DNA of 64,000 nucleotides, taken from positions 1 to 64,000 of the forward strand of contig CATKSA010000062.1 in NCBI GenBank assembly GCA_949775045.1. The letters are read 5' to 3'. The DNA is from Metridium senile (Eukaryota; Cnidaria; Anthozoa; Actiniaria; Metridiidae). This document shows positions 12,160 to 25,302 of the stretch, in pieces. Under the pieces are notes generated by a model. It worked only from the letters and a program-made list of their open reading frames with translations, made no database searches and had not been told where the DNA came from. The stretch's first letter is position 1; each line of letters opens with the position of its first letter. The translations under genes and the position numbers were made by a program.

Positions 12160-13133
12160 TAGGATTTTGTAGTTTTTTCTATAAAAAATCTTGCGCATTT
12201 ATCAGAATGCTCTAATATTCTCAGACATTACTCACAGGGTCTAGGCCAAAATTTTGTGCCGAAAACCCCGATCTTTTTGACCCATTTTCAGATCACCCTA
12301 TAGGGCATATTGCATTCTGGGTAGGATTTTGTAGTTTTTTCTAAATACAATCTCGCGCATTGATCAGAATGCTCTAATATTCTCAGACATTACTCACAGG
12401 GTCTAGGCGAAAATTTTGTGCCGAAAACCCCGATCTTTTTGACACATTTTCAGATCACCCTATAGGGCATATTGCATTCTGGGTAGGATTTTGTAGTTTT
12501 TTCTAAATAAAATCTTGCGCATTGATCAGAATGCTCTAATATTCTCAGACATTACTCACAGGGTCTAGGCGAAAATTGTGTGCCTAAAACCCCGATCTTT
12601 TTGACACATTTTCAGATCACCCTATAGGGCATATTGCATTCTGGGTAGGATTTTGTAGTTTTTTTGTAAATAAAATCTTGCGCGTTGATCAGAATGCTCT
12701 AATATTCTCAGACATTACTCACAGGGTCTAGGCGAAAATTTTGTGCCGAAAACCCCGATCTTTTTGACACATTTTCAGATCACACTATAGGGCATATTGT
12801 ATTCTGGGTAGGATTTTGTAGTTTTTTCTAAATAAAATCTTGCGCATTTATCAGAATGCTCTAATATTCTCAGACATTACTCACAGGGTCTAGGCGAAAA
12901 TTTTGTGCCGAAAACCCCGATCTTTTTGACACATTTTCAGATCACCCTATAGGGCATATTGCATTGTGGGTAGGATTTTGTAGTTTTTTTCTAAATAAAA
13001 TCTCGCGCATTGATCAGAATGCTCTAATAATCTCAGACATTACTCACAGGGTCTAGGCGAAAATTGTGTGCCAAAAACCCCGATCTTTTTGACACATTTT
13101 CAGATCACCCTATAGGGCATATTGCCTTGTGGG
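12160..13133 (+). repeat. Six-monomer block, first copy (partner 3084 bp downstream)
   Basis: Monomers at 12160, 12322, 12484, 12646, 12809 and 12971 match 15244-16216 in order. Shared rare markers are TAGGCCAAAA with CTATAAAAAATC, GTGTGCCTAAAAC (12578 and 15662), CACACTATAGG with GTATTC, and AATAATC with GTGTGCCAAAAAC. Private here are TTTTTTTGTAAAT and CGCGTTGATC in the 12646 monomer and GACCCATTTT near 12279. Confidence 0.85.
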
Positions 13134-14918
13134 TAGGATTTTGTAGTTTTTTTTCTAAATAAAATCTCGCGCATTGATCAGAATGCTCTAATATTCTCAG
13201 ACATTACTCACAGGGTCTAGGCGAAAATTTTGTGCCGAAAACCCCGATCTTTTTGACACATTTTCAGATCACCCTATAGGGCATATTGCATTCTGGGTAG
13301 GATTTTGTAGTTTTTTCTAAATAAAATCTTGCGCATTTATCAGAATGTTCTAATATTCTCAGACATTACTCACAGGGTCTAGGCGAAAATTTTGTGCCGA
13401 AAACCCCGATCTTTTTGACACATTTTCAGATCACACAATAGGGCATATTGCATTCTGTGTAGGATTTTGTAGTTTTTTCTATAAAAAATCTTGCGCATTT
13501 ATCAGAATGCTCTAATATTCTCAGACATTACTCACAGGGTCTAGGCCAAAATTTTGTGCCGAAAACCCCGATCTTTTTGACACATTTTCAGATCACCCTA
13601 TAGGGCATATTGCATTCTGGGTAGGATTTTGTAGTTTTTTCTAAATACAATCTCGCGCATTGATCAGAATGCTCTAATATTCTCAGACATTACTCACAGG
13701 GTCTAGGCGAAAATTTTGTGCCGAAAACCCCGATCTTTTTGACACATTTTCAGATCACCCTATAGGGCATATTGCATTCTGGGTAGGATTTTGTAGTTTT
13801 TTCTAAATAAAATCTTGCGCATTGATCAGAATGCTCTAATATTCTCAGACATTACTCACAGGGTCTAGGCGAAAATTTTGTGCCGAAAACCCCGATCTTT
13901 TTGACACATTTTCAGATCACCCTATAGGGCATATTGCATTGTGGGTAGGATTTTGTAGTTTTTTTCTAAATAAAATCTCGCGCATTGATCAGAATGCTCT
14001 AATAATCTCAGACATTACTCACAGGGTCTAGGCGAAAATTGTGTGCCAAAAACCCCGATCTTTTTGACACATTTTCAGATCACCCTATAGGGCATATTGC
14101 ATTCTGGGTAGGATTTTGTAGTTTTTTCTAAATAAAATCTTGCGCATTGATCAGAATGCTCTAATATTCTCAGACATTACTCACAGGGTCTAGGCGAAAA
14201 TTTTGTGCCGAAAACCCCGATCTTTTTGACACATTTTCAGATCACCCTATAGGGCATATTGCATTCTGGGTAGGATTTTGTAGTTTTTTCTAAATACAAT
14301 CTCGCGCATTGATCAGAATGCTCTAATATTCTCAGACATTACTCACAGGGTCTAGGCGAAAATTTTGTGCCGAAAACCCCGATCTTTTTGACACATTTTC
14401 AGATCACCCTATAGGGCATATTGCATTCTGGGTAGGATTTAGTAGTTTTTTCTAAATAAAATCTTGCACATTGATCAGAATGCTCTAATATTCTCAGACA
14501 TTACTCACAGGGTCTAGGCGAAAATTGTGTGCCGAAAACCCCGATCTTTTTGACACATTTTCAGATCACCCTATAGTGCATATTGCATTCTGGGTAGGAT
14601 TTTGTAGTTTTTTCTAAATAAAATCTTGCGCATTGATCAGAATGCTCTAATATTCTCAGACATTACTCACAGGGTCTAGGCGAAAATTTTGTGCCGAAAA
14701 CCCCGATCTTTTTGACACATTTTCAGATCACCCTATAGGGCATATTATATTCTGGGTAGGATTTTGTAGTTTTTTCTAAATAAAATCTTGCGCATTTATC
14801 AGAATGCTCTAATATTCTCAGACATTACTCACAGGGTCTAGGCGAAAATTTTGTGCCGAAAACCCCGATCTTTTTGACACATTTTCAGATCACACTATAG
14901 GGCATATTGCCTTGTTGG
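13134..14918 (+). repeat. Eleven-monomer interval between the 3084-bp repeats
   Basis: It opens with a triad (13134, 13298, 13460) whose lead monomer follows the rare GCCTTGTGGG tail; the same tail precedes 11997 and 14919. From about 13960 it carries the order AATAATC with GTGTGCCAAAAAC, CTTGCGCATTGATC, AATACAATCTCG, TAGTAG with GTGTGCC and CTATAGTGC, then CTTGCGCATTGATC. The same order appears twice more at 16054 and 17027. Confidence 0.75.
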
Positions 14919-15243
14919 TAGGATTTTGTAGTTTTTTTCTAAATAAAATCTCGCGCATTGATCAGAATGCTCTAATATTCTCAGACATTACTCACAGGGT
15001 CTAGGCGAAAATTTTGTGCCGAAAACCCCGATCTTTTTGACACATTTTCAGATCACCCTATAGGGCATATTGCATTCTGGGTAGGATTTTGTAGTTTTTT
15101 CTAAATAAAATCTTGCGCATTTATCAGAATGTTCTAATATTCTCAGACATTACTCACAGGGTCTAGGCGAAAATTTTGTGCCGAAAACCCCGATCTTTTT
15201 GACACATTTTCAGATCACACAATAGGGCATATTGCATTCTGTG

Positions 15244-16216
15244 TAGGATTTTGTAGTTTTTTCTATAAAAAATCTTGCGCATTTAACAGAATGCTCTAAT
15301 ATTCTCAGACATTACTCACAGGGTCTAGGCCAAAATTTTGTGCCGAAAACCCCGATCTTTTTGACACATTTTCAGATCACCCTATAGGGCATATTGCATT
15401 CTGGGTAGGATTTTGTAGTTTTTTCTAAATACAATCTCGCGCATTGATCAGAATGCTCTAATATTCTCAGACATTACTCACAGGGTCTAGGCGAAAATTT
15501 TGTGCCGAAAACCCCGATCTTTTTGACACATTTTCAGATCACCCTATAGGGCATATTGCATTCTGGGTAGGATTTTGTAGTTTTTTCTAAATAAAATCTT
15601 GCGCATTGATCAGAATGCTCTAATATTCTCAGACATTACTCACAGGGTCTAGGCGAAAATTGTGTGCCTAAAACCCCGATCTTTTTGACACATTTTTAGA
15701 TCACCCTATAGGGCATATTGCATTCTGGGTAGGATTTTGTAGTTTTTTCTAAATAAAATCTTGCGCATTGATCAGAATGCTCTAATATTCTCAGACATTA
15801 CTCACAGGGTCTAGGCGAAAATTTTGTGCCGAAAACCCCGATCTTTTTGACACATTTTCAGATCACACTATAGGGCATATTGTATTCTGGGTAGGATTTT
15901 GTAGTTTTTTCTAAATAAAATCTTGCGCATTTATCAGAATGCTCTAATATTCTCAGACATTACTCACAGGGTCTAGGCCAAAATTTTGTGCCGAAAACCC
16001 CGATCTTTTTGACACATTTTCAGATCACCCTATAGGGCATATTGCATTGTGGGAAGGATTTTGTAGTTTTTTTCTAAATAAAATCTCGCGCATTGATCAG
16101 AATGCTCTAATAATCTCAGACATTACTCACAGGGTCTAGGCGAAAATTGTGTGCCAAAAACCCCGATCTTTTTGACACATTTTCAGATCACCCTATAGGG
16201 CATATTGCATTCTGGG
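15244..16216 (+). repeat. Six-monomer block, second copy
   Basis: Copy of 12160-13133 at an offset of 3084 bp (19 monomers). Private changes are CATTTAACAG near 15283, TTTTTAGATC near 15695, TAGGCCAAAA in the 15892 monomer, and GGGAAGG in place of GGGTAGG at the start of the last monomer (16054). That last monomer also opens the 6-monomer unit that follows. Confidence 0.85.
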
Positions 16217-17026
16217 TAGGATTTTGTAGTTTTTTCTAAATAAAATCTTGCGCATTGATCAGAATGCTCTAATATTCTCAGACATTACTCACAGGGTCTA
16301 GGCGAAAATTTTGTGCCGAAAACTCCGATCTTTTTGACACATTTTCAGATCACCCTATAGGGCATATTGCATTCTGGGTAGGATTTTGTAGTTTTTTCTA
16401 AATACAATCTCGCGCATTGATCAGAATGCTCTAATATTCTCAGACATTACTCACAGGGTCTAGGCGAAAATTTTGTGCCGAAAACCCCGATCTTTTTGAC
16501 ACATTTTCAGATCACCCTATAGGGCATATTGCATTCTGGGTAGGATTTAGTAGTTTTTTCTAAATAAAATCTTGCACATTGATCAGAATGCTCTAATATT
16601 CTCAGACAATACTCACAGGGTCTAGGCGAAAATTGTGTGCCGAAAACCCCGATCTTTTTGACACATTTTCAGATCACCCTATAGTGCATATTGCATTCTG
16701 GGTAGGATTTTGTAGTTTTTTCTAAATAAAATCTTGCGCATTGATCAGAATGCTCTAATATTCTCAGACATTACTCACAGGGTCTAGGCGAAAATTTTGT
16801 GCCGAAAACCCCGATCTTTTTGACACATTTTCAGATCACCCTATAGGGCATATTGTATTCTGGGTAGGATTTTGTAGTTTTTTCTAAATAAAATCTTGCG
16901 CATTTATAAGAATGCTCTAATATTCTCAGACATTACTCACAGGGTCTAGGCGAAAATTTTGTGCCGAAAACCCCGATCTTTTTGACACATTTTCAGATCA
17001 CCCTATAGGGCATATTGCATTCTGGG
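16054..17026 (+). repeat. Six-monomer unit, first copy (973 bp)
   Basis: Monomers at 16054, 16217, 16379, 16541, 16703 and 16865. Markers in order are T7 with AATAATC and GTGTGCCAAAAAC; CTTGCGCATTGATC; AATACAATCTCG; TAGTAG with CAGACAATACTC and CTATAGTGC; CTTGCGCATTGATC with GTATTC; and CATTTATAAG. All six repeat at 17027. Confidence 0.88.
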
Positions 17027-17999
17027 TAGGATTTTGTAGTTTTTTTCTAAATAAAATCTCGCGCATTGATCAGAATGCTCTAATAATCTCAGACATTACT
17101 CACAGGGTCTAGGCGAAAATTGTGTGCCAAAAACCCCGATCTTTTTGACACATTTTCAGATCACCCTATAGGGCATATTGCATTCTGGGTAGGATTTTGT
17201 AGTTTTTTCTAAATAAAATCTTGCGCATTGATCAGAATGCTCTAATATTCTCAGACATTACTCACAGGGTCTAGGCGAAAATTTTGTGCCGAAAACCCCG
17301 ATCTTTTTGACACATTTTCAGATCACCCTATAGAGCATATTGCATTCTGGGTAGGATTTTGTAGTTTTTTCTAAATACAATCTCGCGCATTGATCAGAAT
17401 GCTCTAATATTCTCAGACATTACTCACAGGGTCTAGGCGAAAATTTTGTGCCGAAAACCCCGATCTTTTTGACACATTTTCAGATCACCCTATAGGGCAT
17501 ATTGCATTCTGGGTAGGATTTAGTAGTTTTTTCTAAATAAAATCTTGCACATTGATCAGAATGCTCTAATATTCTCAGACAATACTCACAGGGTCTAGGC
17601 GAAAATTGTGTGCCGAAAACCCCGATCTTTTTGACACATTTTCAGATCACCCTATAGTGCATATTGCATTCTGGGTAGGATTTTGTAGTTTTTTCTAAAT
17701 AAAATCTTGCGCATTGATCAGAATGCTCTAATATTCTCAGACATTACTCACAGGGTCTAGGCGAAAATTTTGTGCCGAAAACCCCGATCTTTTTGACACA
17801 TTTTCAGATCACCCTATAGGGCATATTGTATTCTGGGTAGGATTTTGTAGTTTTTTCTAAATAAAATCTTGCGCATTTATAAGAATGCTCTAATATTCTC
17901 AGACATTACTCACAGGGTCTAGGCGAAAATTTTGTGCCGAAAACCCCGATCTTTTTGACACATTTTCAGATCACCCTATAGGGCATATTGCATTCTGGG
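17027..17999 (+). repeat. Six-monomer unit, second copy (973 bp)
   Basis: Direct tandem copy of 16054-17026 with the same rare markers (CAGACAATACTC, CTATAGTGC, CATTTATAAG) at a 973-bp offset. Private here is CTATAGAGC near 17330. Confidence 0.88.
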
Positions 18000-18648
18000 T
18001 AGGATTTTGTAGTTTTTTTCTAAATAAAATCTCGCGCATTGATCAGAATGCTCTAATATTCTCAGACATTACTCACAGGGTCTAGGCGAAAATTTTGTGC
18101 CGAAAACCCCCATCTTTTTGACACATTTTCAGATCACCCTATAGGGCATATTGCATTCTGGGTAGGATTTTGTAGTTTTTTCTAAATACAATCTCGCGCA
18201 TTGATCAGAATGCTCTAATATTCTCAGACATTACTCACAGGGTCTAGGCGAAAATTTTGTGCCGAAAACCCCGATCTTTTTGACACATTTTCAGATCACC
18301 CTATAGGGCATAATGCATTCTGGGTAGGATTTAGTAGTTTTTTCTAAATAAAATCTTGCACATTGATCAGAATGCTCTAATATTCTCAGACAATACTCAC
18401 AGGGTCTAGGCGAAAATTGTGTGCCGAAAACCCCGATCTTTTTGACACATTTTCAGATCACCCTATAGTGCATATTGCATTCTGGGTAGGATTTTGTAGT
18501 TTTTTCTAAATAAAATCTTGCGCATTGATAAGAATGCTCTAATATTCTCAGACATTACTCACAGGGTCTAGGCGAAAATTTTGTGCCGAAAACCCCGATC
18601 TTTTTGACACATTTTCAGATCACCCTATAGGGCATATTGCATTCTGGG
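18000..18648 (+). repeat. Third, four-monomer copy with two fused monomers
   Basis: This copy has four monomers (18000, 18163, 18325, 18487) where the first two have six. The monomer at 18000 starts as the T7-CTCGCGC class but ends as the next class (AATATTC, TTTGTGCC). The monomer at 18487 reads CATTGATAAG, joining CATTGATCAG of one neighbour to CATTTATAAG of the next, and ends GCATTC like the second. Each fusion removes one monomer and keeps the 162-bp phase. AACCCCCATC near 18107 and CATAATGC near 18309 are private. Confidence 0.85.
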
Positions 18649-19136
18649 TAGGATTTTGTAGTTTTTTTCTAAATAAAATCTCGCGCATTGATCAGAATGC
18701 TCTAATAATCTCAGACATTACTCACAGGGTCTAGGCGAAAATTTTGTGCCGAAAACCTCGATCTTTTTGACACATTTTCAGATCACCCTATAGGGCATAT
18801 TGCATTCTGGGTAGGATTTTGTAGTTTTTTTCTAAATAAAATCTCGCGCATTGATCAGAATGCTCTAATAATCTCAGACATTACTCACAGGGTCTAGGCG
18901 AAAATTTTGTGCCGAAAACTCCGATCTTTTTGACACATTTTCAGATCACCCTATAGGGCATATTGCATTCTGGGTAGGATTTTGTAGTTTTTTCTAAATA
19001 AAATCTTGCGCATTTATCAGAATGTTCTAATATTCTCAGACATTACTCACAGGGTCTAGGCGAAAATTTTGTGCCGAAAACCCCGATCTTTTTGACACAT
19101 TTTCAGATCACCCTATAGGGCATATTGCATTCTGGG

Positions 19137-19299
19137 TAGGATTTTGTAGTTTTTTCTAAATAAAATCTTGCGCATTGATCAGAATGGCTCTAATATTCTC
19201 AGACATTACTCACAGGGTCTAGGCGAAAATTTTGTGCCGAAAACCCCGATCTTTTTGACACATTTTCAGATCACCCTATAGGGCATATTATATTCTGGG
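19137..19299 (+). repeat. Monomer with a 1-bp insertion (AATGGCTC)
   Basis: An extra G gives AATGGCTCTAAT near 19185, making the monomer 163 bp although its T run is the usual six. I see this insertion only once in the window. Confidence 0.85.
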
Positions 19300-19623
19300 T
19301 AGGATTTTGTAGTTTTTTCTAAATAAAATCTTGCGCATTTATCAGAATGCTCTAATATTCTCAGACATTACTCACAGGGTCTAGGCGAAAATTTTGTGCC
19401 GAAAACCCCGATCTTTTTGACACATTTTCAGATCACCCTATAGGGCATATTGCATTCTGGGTAGGATTTTGTAGTTTTTTCTAAATAAAATCTTGCGCAT
19501 TTATCAGAATGCTCTAATATTCTCAGACATTACTCACAGGGTCTAGGCAAAAATTTTGTGCCGAAAACTCCGATCTTTTTGACACATTTTCAGATCACCC
19601 TATAGGGCATATTGCATTGTGGG

Positions 19624-20272
19624 TAGGATTTTGTAGTTTTTTCTAAATAAAATCTCGCGCATTGATCAGAATGCTCTAATAATCTCAGACATTACTCACA
19701 GGGTCTAGGCGAAAATTTTGTGCCGAAAACTCCGATCTTTTTGACACATTTTCAGATCACCCTATAGGGCATATTGCATTCTGGGTAGGATTTTGTAGTT
19801 TTTTTCTAAATAAAATCTCGCGCATTGATCAGAATGCTCTAATAATCTCAGACATTACTCACAGGGTCTAGGCGAAAATTTTGTGCCGAAAACTCCGATC
19901 TTTTTGACACATTTTCAGATCACCCTATAGGGCATATTGCATTCTGGGTAGGATTTTGTAGTTTTTTCTAAATAAAATCTTGCGCATTTATCAGAATGTT
20001 CTAATATTCTCAGACATTACTCACAGGGTCTAGGCGAAAATTTTGTGCCGAAAACCCCGATCTTTTTGACACATTTTCAGATCACCCTATAGGGCATATT
20101 GCATTTTGGGTAGGATTTTGTAGTTTTTTCTAAATAAAATCTTGCGCATTGATCAGAATGCTCTAATATTCTCAGACATTACTCACAGGGTCTAGGCGAA
20201 AATTTTGTGCCGAAAACCCCGATCTTTTTGACACATTTTCAGATCACCCTATAGGGCATATTATATTCTGGG
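19624..20272 (+). repeat. Four-monomer unit, first copy (649 bp)
   Basis: Two successive AATAATC/AACTCCG monomers (19624, 19786), an AATGTTC monomer ending in the rare GCATTTTGGG (19949), and a CTTGCGCATTGATC monomer ending ATTATATTC (20111). The same four recur at 20273. The first monomer has six T here and seven in the second copy. Confidence 0.88.
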
Positions 20273-20922
20273 TAGGATTTTGTAGTTTTTTTCTAAATAA
20301 AATCTCGCGCATTGATCAGAATGCTCTAATAATCTCAGACATTACTCACAGGGTCTAGGCGAAAATTTTGTGCCGAAAACTCCGATCTTTTTGACACATT
20401 TTCAGATCACCCTATAGGGCATATTGCATTCTGGGTAGGATTTTGTAGTTTTTTTCTAAATAAAATCTCGCGCATTGATCAGAATGCTCTAATAATCTCA
20501 GACATTACTCACAGGGTCTAGGCGAAAATTTTGTGCCGAAAACTCCGATCTTTTTGACACATTTTCAGATCACCCTATAGGGCATATTGCATTCTGGGTA
20601 GGATTTTGTAGTTTTTTCTAAATAAAATCTTGCGCATTTATCAGAATGTTCTAATATTCTCAGACATTACTCACAGGGTCTAGGCGAAAATTTTGTGCCG
20701 AAAACCCCGATCTTTTTGACACATTTTCAGATCACCCTATAGGGCATATTGCATTTTGGGTAGGATTTTGTAGTTTTTTCTAAATAAAATCTTGCGCATT
20801 GATCAGAATGCTCTAATATTCTCAGACATTACTCACAGGGTCTAGGCGAAAATTTTGTGCCGAAAACCCCGATCTTTTTGACACATTTTCAGATCACCCT
20901 ATAGGGCATATTATATTCTGGG
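20273..20922 (+). repeat. Four-monomer unit, second copy (650 bp)
   Basis: Tandem copy of 19624-20272. The rare GCATTTTGGG tail occurs at 20101 and 20751, exactly 650 bp apart, and I saw it nowhere else in the window. The extra base is the longer T run of the first monomer. Confidence 0.88.
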
Positions 20923-23900
20923 TAGGATTTTGTAGTTTTTTCTAAATAAAATCTTGCGCATTTATCAGAATGCTCTAATATTCTCAGACATTACTCACAG
21001 GGTCTAGGCGAAAATTTTGTGCCGAAAACCCCGATCTTTTTGACACATTTTCAGATCACCCTATAGGGCATATTGCATTCTGGGTAGGATTTTGTAGTTT
21101 TTTCTAAATAAAATCTTGCGCATTTATCAGAATGCTCTAATATTCTCAGACATTACTCACAGGGTCTAGGCAAAAATTTTGTGCCGAAAACCCCGATCTT
21201 TTTGACACATTTTCAGATCACCCTATAGGGCATATTGCATTGTGGGTAGGATTTTGTAGTTTTTTTCTAAATAAAATCTCGCGCATTGATCAGAATGCTC
21301 TAATAATCTCAGACATTACTCACAGGGTCTAGGCGAAAATTTTGTGCCGAAAACTCCGATCTTTTTGACACATTTTCTGATCACCCTATAGGGCATATTG
21401 CATTCTGGGTAGGATTTTGTAGTTTGTTCTAAATAAAATCTTGCGCATTGATCAGAATGCTCTAATATTCTCAGACATTACTCACAGGGTCTAGGCGAAA
21501 ATTTTGTGCCGAAAACCCCGATCTTTTTGACACATTTTCAGATCACCCTATAGGGCATATTGTATTCTGGGTAGGATTTTGTAGTTTTTTCTAAATAAAA
21601 TCTTGCGCATTTATCAGAATGCTCTAATATTCTCAGACATTACTCACAGGGTCTAAGCAAAAATTTTGTGCCGAAAACCCCGATCTTTTTGACACATTTT
21701 CAGATCACCCTATAGGGCATATTGCATTGTGGGTAGGATTTTGTAGTTTTTTTCTAAATAAAATCTCGCGCATTGATCAGAATGCTCTAATAATCTCAGA
21801 CATTACTCACAGGGTCTAGGCGAAAATTTTGTGCCGAAAACTCCGATCTTTTTGACACATTTTCAGATCACCCTATAGGGCATATTGCATTCTGGGTAGG
21901 ATTTTGTAGTTTTTTCTAAATAAAATCTTGCGCATTTATCAGAATGTTCTAATATTCTCAGACATTACTCACAGGGTCTAGGCGAAAATTTTGTGCCGAA
22001 AACCCCGATCTTTTTGACACATTTTCAGATCACCCTATAGGGCATATTGCATTCTGGGTAGGATTTTGTAGTTTTTTCTAAATAAAATCTTGCGCATTGA
22101 TCAGAATGCTCTAATATTCTCAGACATTACTCACAGGGTCTAGGCGAAAATTTTGTGCCGAAAACCCCGATCTTTTTGACACATTTTCAGATCACCCTAT
22201 AGGGCATATTATATTCTGGGTAGGATTTTGTAGTTTTTTCTAAATAAAATCTTGCGCATTTATCAGAATGCTCTAATATTCTCAGACATTACTCACAGGG
22301 TCTAGGCGAAAATTTTGTGCCGAAAACCCCGATCTTTTTGACACATTTTCAGATCACCCTATAGGGCATATTGCATTCTGGGTAGGATTTTGTAGTTTTT
22401 TCTAAATAAAATCTTGCGCATTTATCAGAATGCTCTAATATTCTCAGACATTACTCACAGGGTCTAGGCAAAAATTTTGTGCCGAAAACCCCGATCTTTT
22501 TGACACATTTTCAGATCACCCTATAGGGCATATTGCATTGTGGGTAGGATTTTGTAGTTTTTTTCTAAATAAAATCTCGCGCATTGATCAGAATGCTCTA
22601 ATAATCTCAGACATTACTCACAGGGTCTAGGCGAAAATTTTGTGCCGAAAACTCCGATCTTTTTGACACATTTTCAGATCACCCTATAGGGCATATTGCA
22701 TTCTGGGTAGGATTTTGTAGTTTGTTCTAAATAAAATCTTGCGCATTGATCAGAATGCTCTAATATTCTCAGACATTACTCACAGGGTCTAGGCGAAAAT
22801 TTTGTGCCGAAAACCCCGATCTTTTTGACACATTTTCAGATCACCCTATAGGGCATATTATATTCTGGGTAGGATTTTGTAGTTTTTTCTAAATAAAATC
22901 TTGCGCATTGATCAGAATGCTCTAATATTCTCAGACATTACTCACAGGGTCTAGGCGAAAATTTTGTGCCGAAAACCCCGATCTTTTTGACACATTTTCA
23001 GATCACCCTATAGGGCATATTGCATTCTGGGTAGGATTTTGTAGTTTTTTCTAAATAAAATCTTCCGCATTGATCAGAATGCTCTAATATTCTCAGACAT
23101 TACTCACAGGGTCTAGGCGAAAATTTTGTGCCGAAAACCCCGATCTTTTTGACACATTTTCAGATCACCCTATAGGGCATATTATATTCTGGGTAGGATT
23201 TTGTAGTTTTTTCTAAATAAAATCTTGCGCATTTATCAGAATGCTCTAATATTCTCAGACATTACTCACAGGGTCTAGGCGAAAATTTTGTGCCGAAAAC
23301 CCCGATCTTTTTGACACATTTTCAGATCACCCTATAGGGCATATTGCATTCTGGGTAGGATTTTGTAGTTTTTTCTAAATAAAATCTTGCGCATTTATCA
23401 GAATGCTCTAATATTCTCAGACATTACTCACAGGGTCTAGGCAAAAATTTTGTGCCGAAAACCCCGATCTTTTTGACACATTTTCAGATCACCCTATAGG
23501 GCATATTGCATTGTGGGTAGGATTTTGTAGTTTTTTTCTAAATAAAATCTCGCGCATTGATCAGAATGCTCTAATAATCTCAGACATTACTCACAGGGTC
23601 TAGGCGAAAATTTTGTGCCGAAAACCCCGATCTTTTTGACACATTTTCAGATCACCCTATAGGGCATATTGCATTCTGGGTAGGATTTTGTAGTTTTTTC
23701 TAAATAAAATCTTGCGCATTTATCAGAATGTTCTAATATTCTCAGACATTACTCACAGGGTCTAGGCGAAAATTTTGTGCCGAAAACCCCGATCTTTTTG
23801 ACACATTTTCAGATCACCCTATAGGGCATATTGCATTCTGGGTAGGATTTTGTAGTTTTTTCTAAATAAAATCTTGCGCATTGATCAGAATGCTCTAATA

Positions 23901-25302
23901 TTCTCAGACATTACTCACAGGGTCTAGGCGAAAATTTTGTGCCGAAAACCCCGATCTTTTTGACACATTTTCAGATCACCCTATAGGGCATATTATATTC
24001 TGGGTAGGATTTTGTAGTTTTTTCTAAATAAAATCTTGCGCATTTATCAGAATGCTCTAATATTCTCAGACATTACTCACAGGGTCTAGGCGAAAATTTT
24101 GTGCCGAAAACCCCGATCTTTTTGAAACATTTTCAGATCACCCTATAGGGCATATTGCATTGTGGGTAGGATTTTGTAGTTTTTTTCTAAATAAAATCTC
24201 GCGCATTGATCAGAATGCTCTAATATTCTCAGACATTACTCACAGGGTCTAGGCGAAAATTTTGTGCCGAAAACCCCGATCTTTTTGACACATTTTCAGA
24301 TCACCCTATAGGGCATATTGCATTCTGGGTAGGATTTTGTAGTTTTTTCTAAATAAAATCTTGCGCATTGATCAGAATGCTCTAATATTCTCAGACATTA
24401 CTCACAGGGTCTAGGCGAAAATTTTGTGCCGAAAACCCCGATCTTTTTGACACATTTTCAGATCACCCTATAGGGCATATTATATTCTGGGTAGGATTTT
24501 GTAGTTTTTTCTAAATAAAATCTTGCGCATTGATCAGAATGCTCTAATATTCTCAGACATTACTCACAGGGTCTAGGCGAAAATTTTGTGCCGAAAACCC
24601 CGATCTTTTTGACACATTTTCAGATCACCCTATAGGGCATATTATATTCTGGGTAGGATTTTGTAGTTTTTTCTAAATAAAATCTTGCGCATTTATCAGA
24701 ATGCTCTAATATTCTCAGACATTACTCACAGGGTCTAGGCGAAAATTTTGTGCCGAAAACCCCGATCTTTTTGACACATTTTCAGATCACCCTATAGGGC
24801 ATATTGCATTCTGGGTAGGATTTTGTAGTTTTTTCTAAATAAAATCTTGCGCATTGATCAGAATGCTCTAATATTCTCAGACATTACTCACAGGGTCTAG
24901 GCGAAAATTTTGTGCCGAAAACCCCGATCTTTTTGACACATTTTCAGATCACCCTATAGGGCATATTGCATTGTGAGTAGGATTTTGTAGTTTTTTTCTA
25001 AATAAAATCTCGCGCATTGATCAGAATGCTCTACTATTCTCAGACATTACTCACAGGGTCTAGGCGAAAATTTTGTGCCGAAAACCCCGATCTTTTTGAC
25101 ACATTTTCAGATCACCCTATAGGGCATATTGCATTCTGGGTAGGATTTTGTAGTTTTTTCTAAATAAAATCTTGCGCATTGATCAGAATGCTCTAATATT
25201 CTCAGACATTACTCACAGGGTCTAGGCGAAAATTTTGTGCCGAAAACCCCGATCTTTTTGACACATTTTCAGATCACCCTATAGGGCATATTATATTCTG
25301 GG

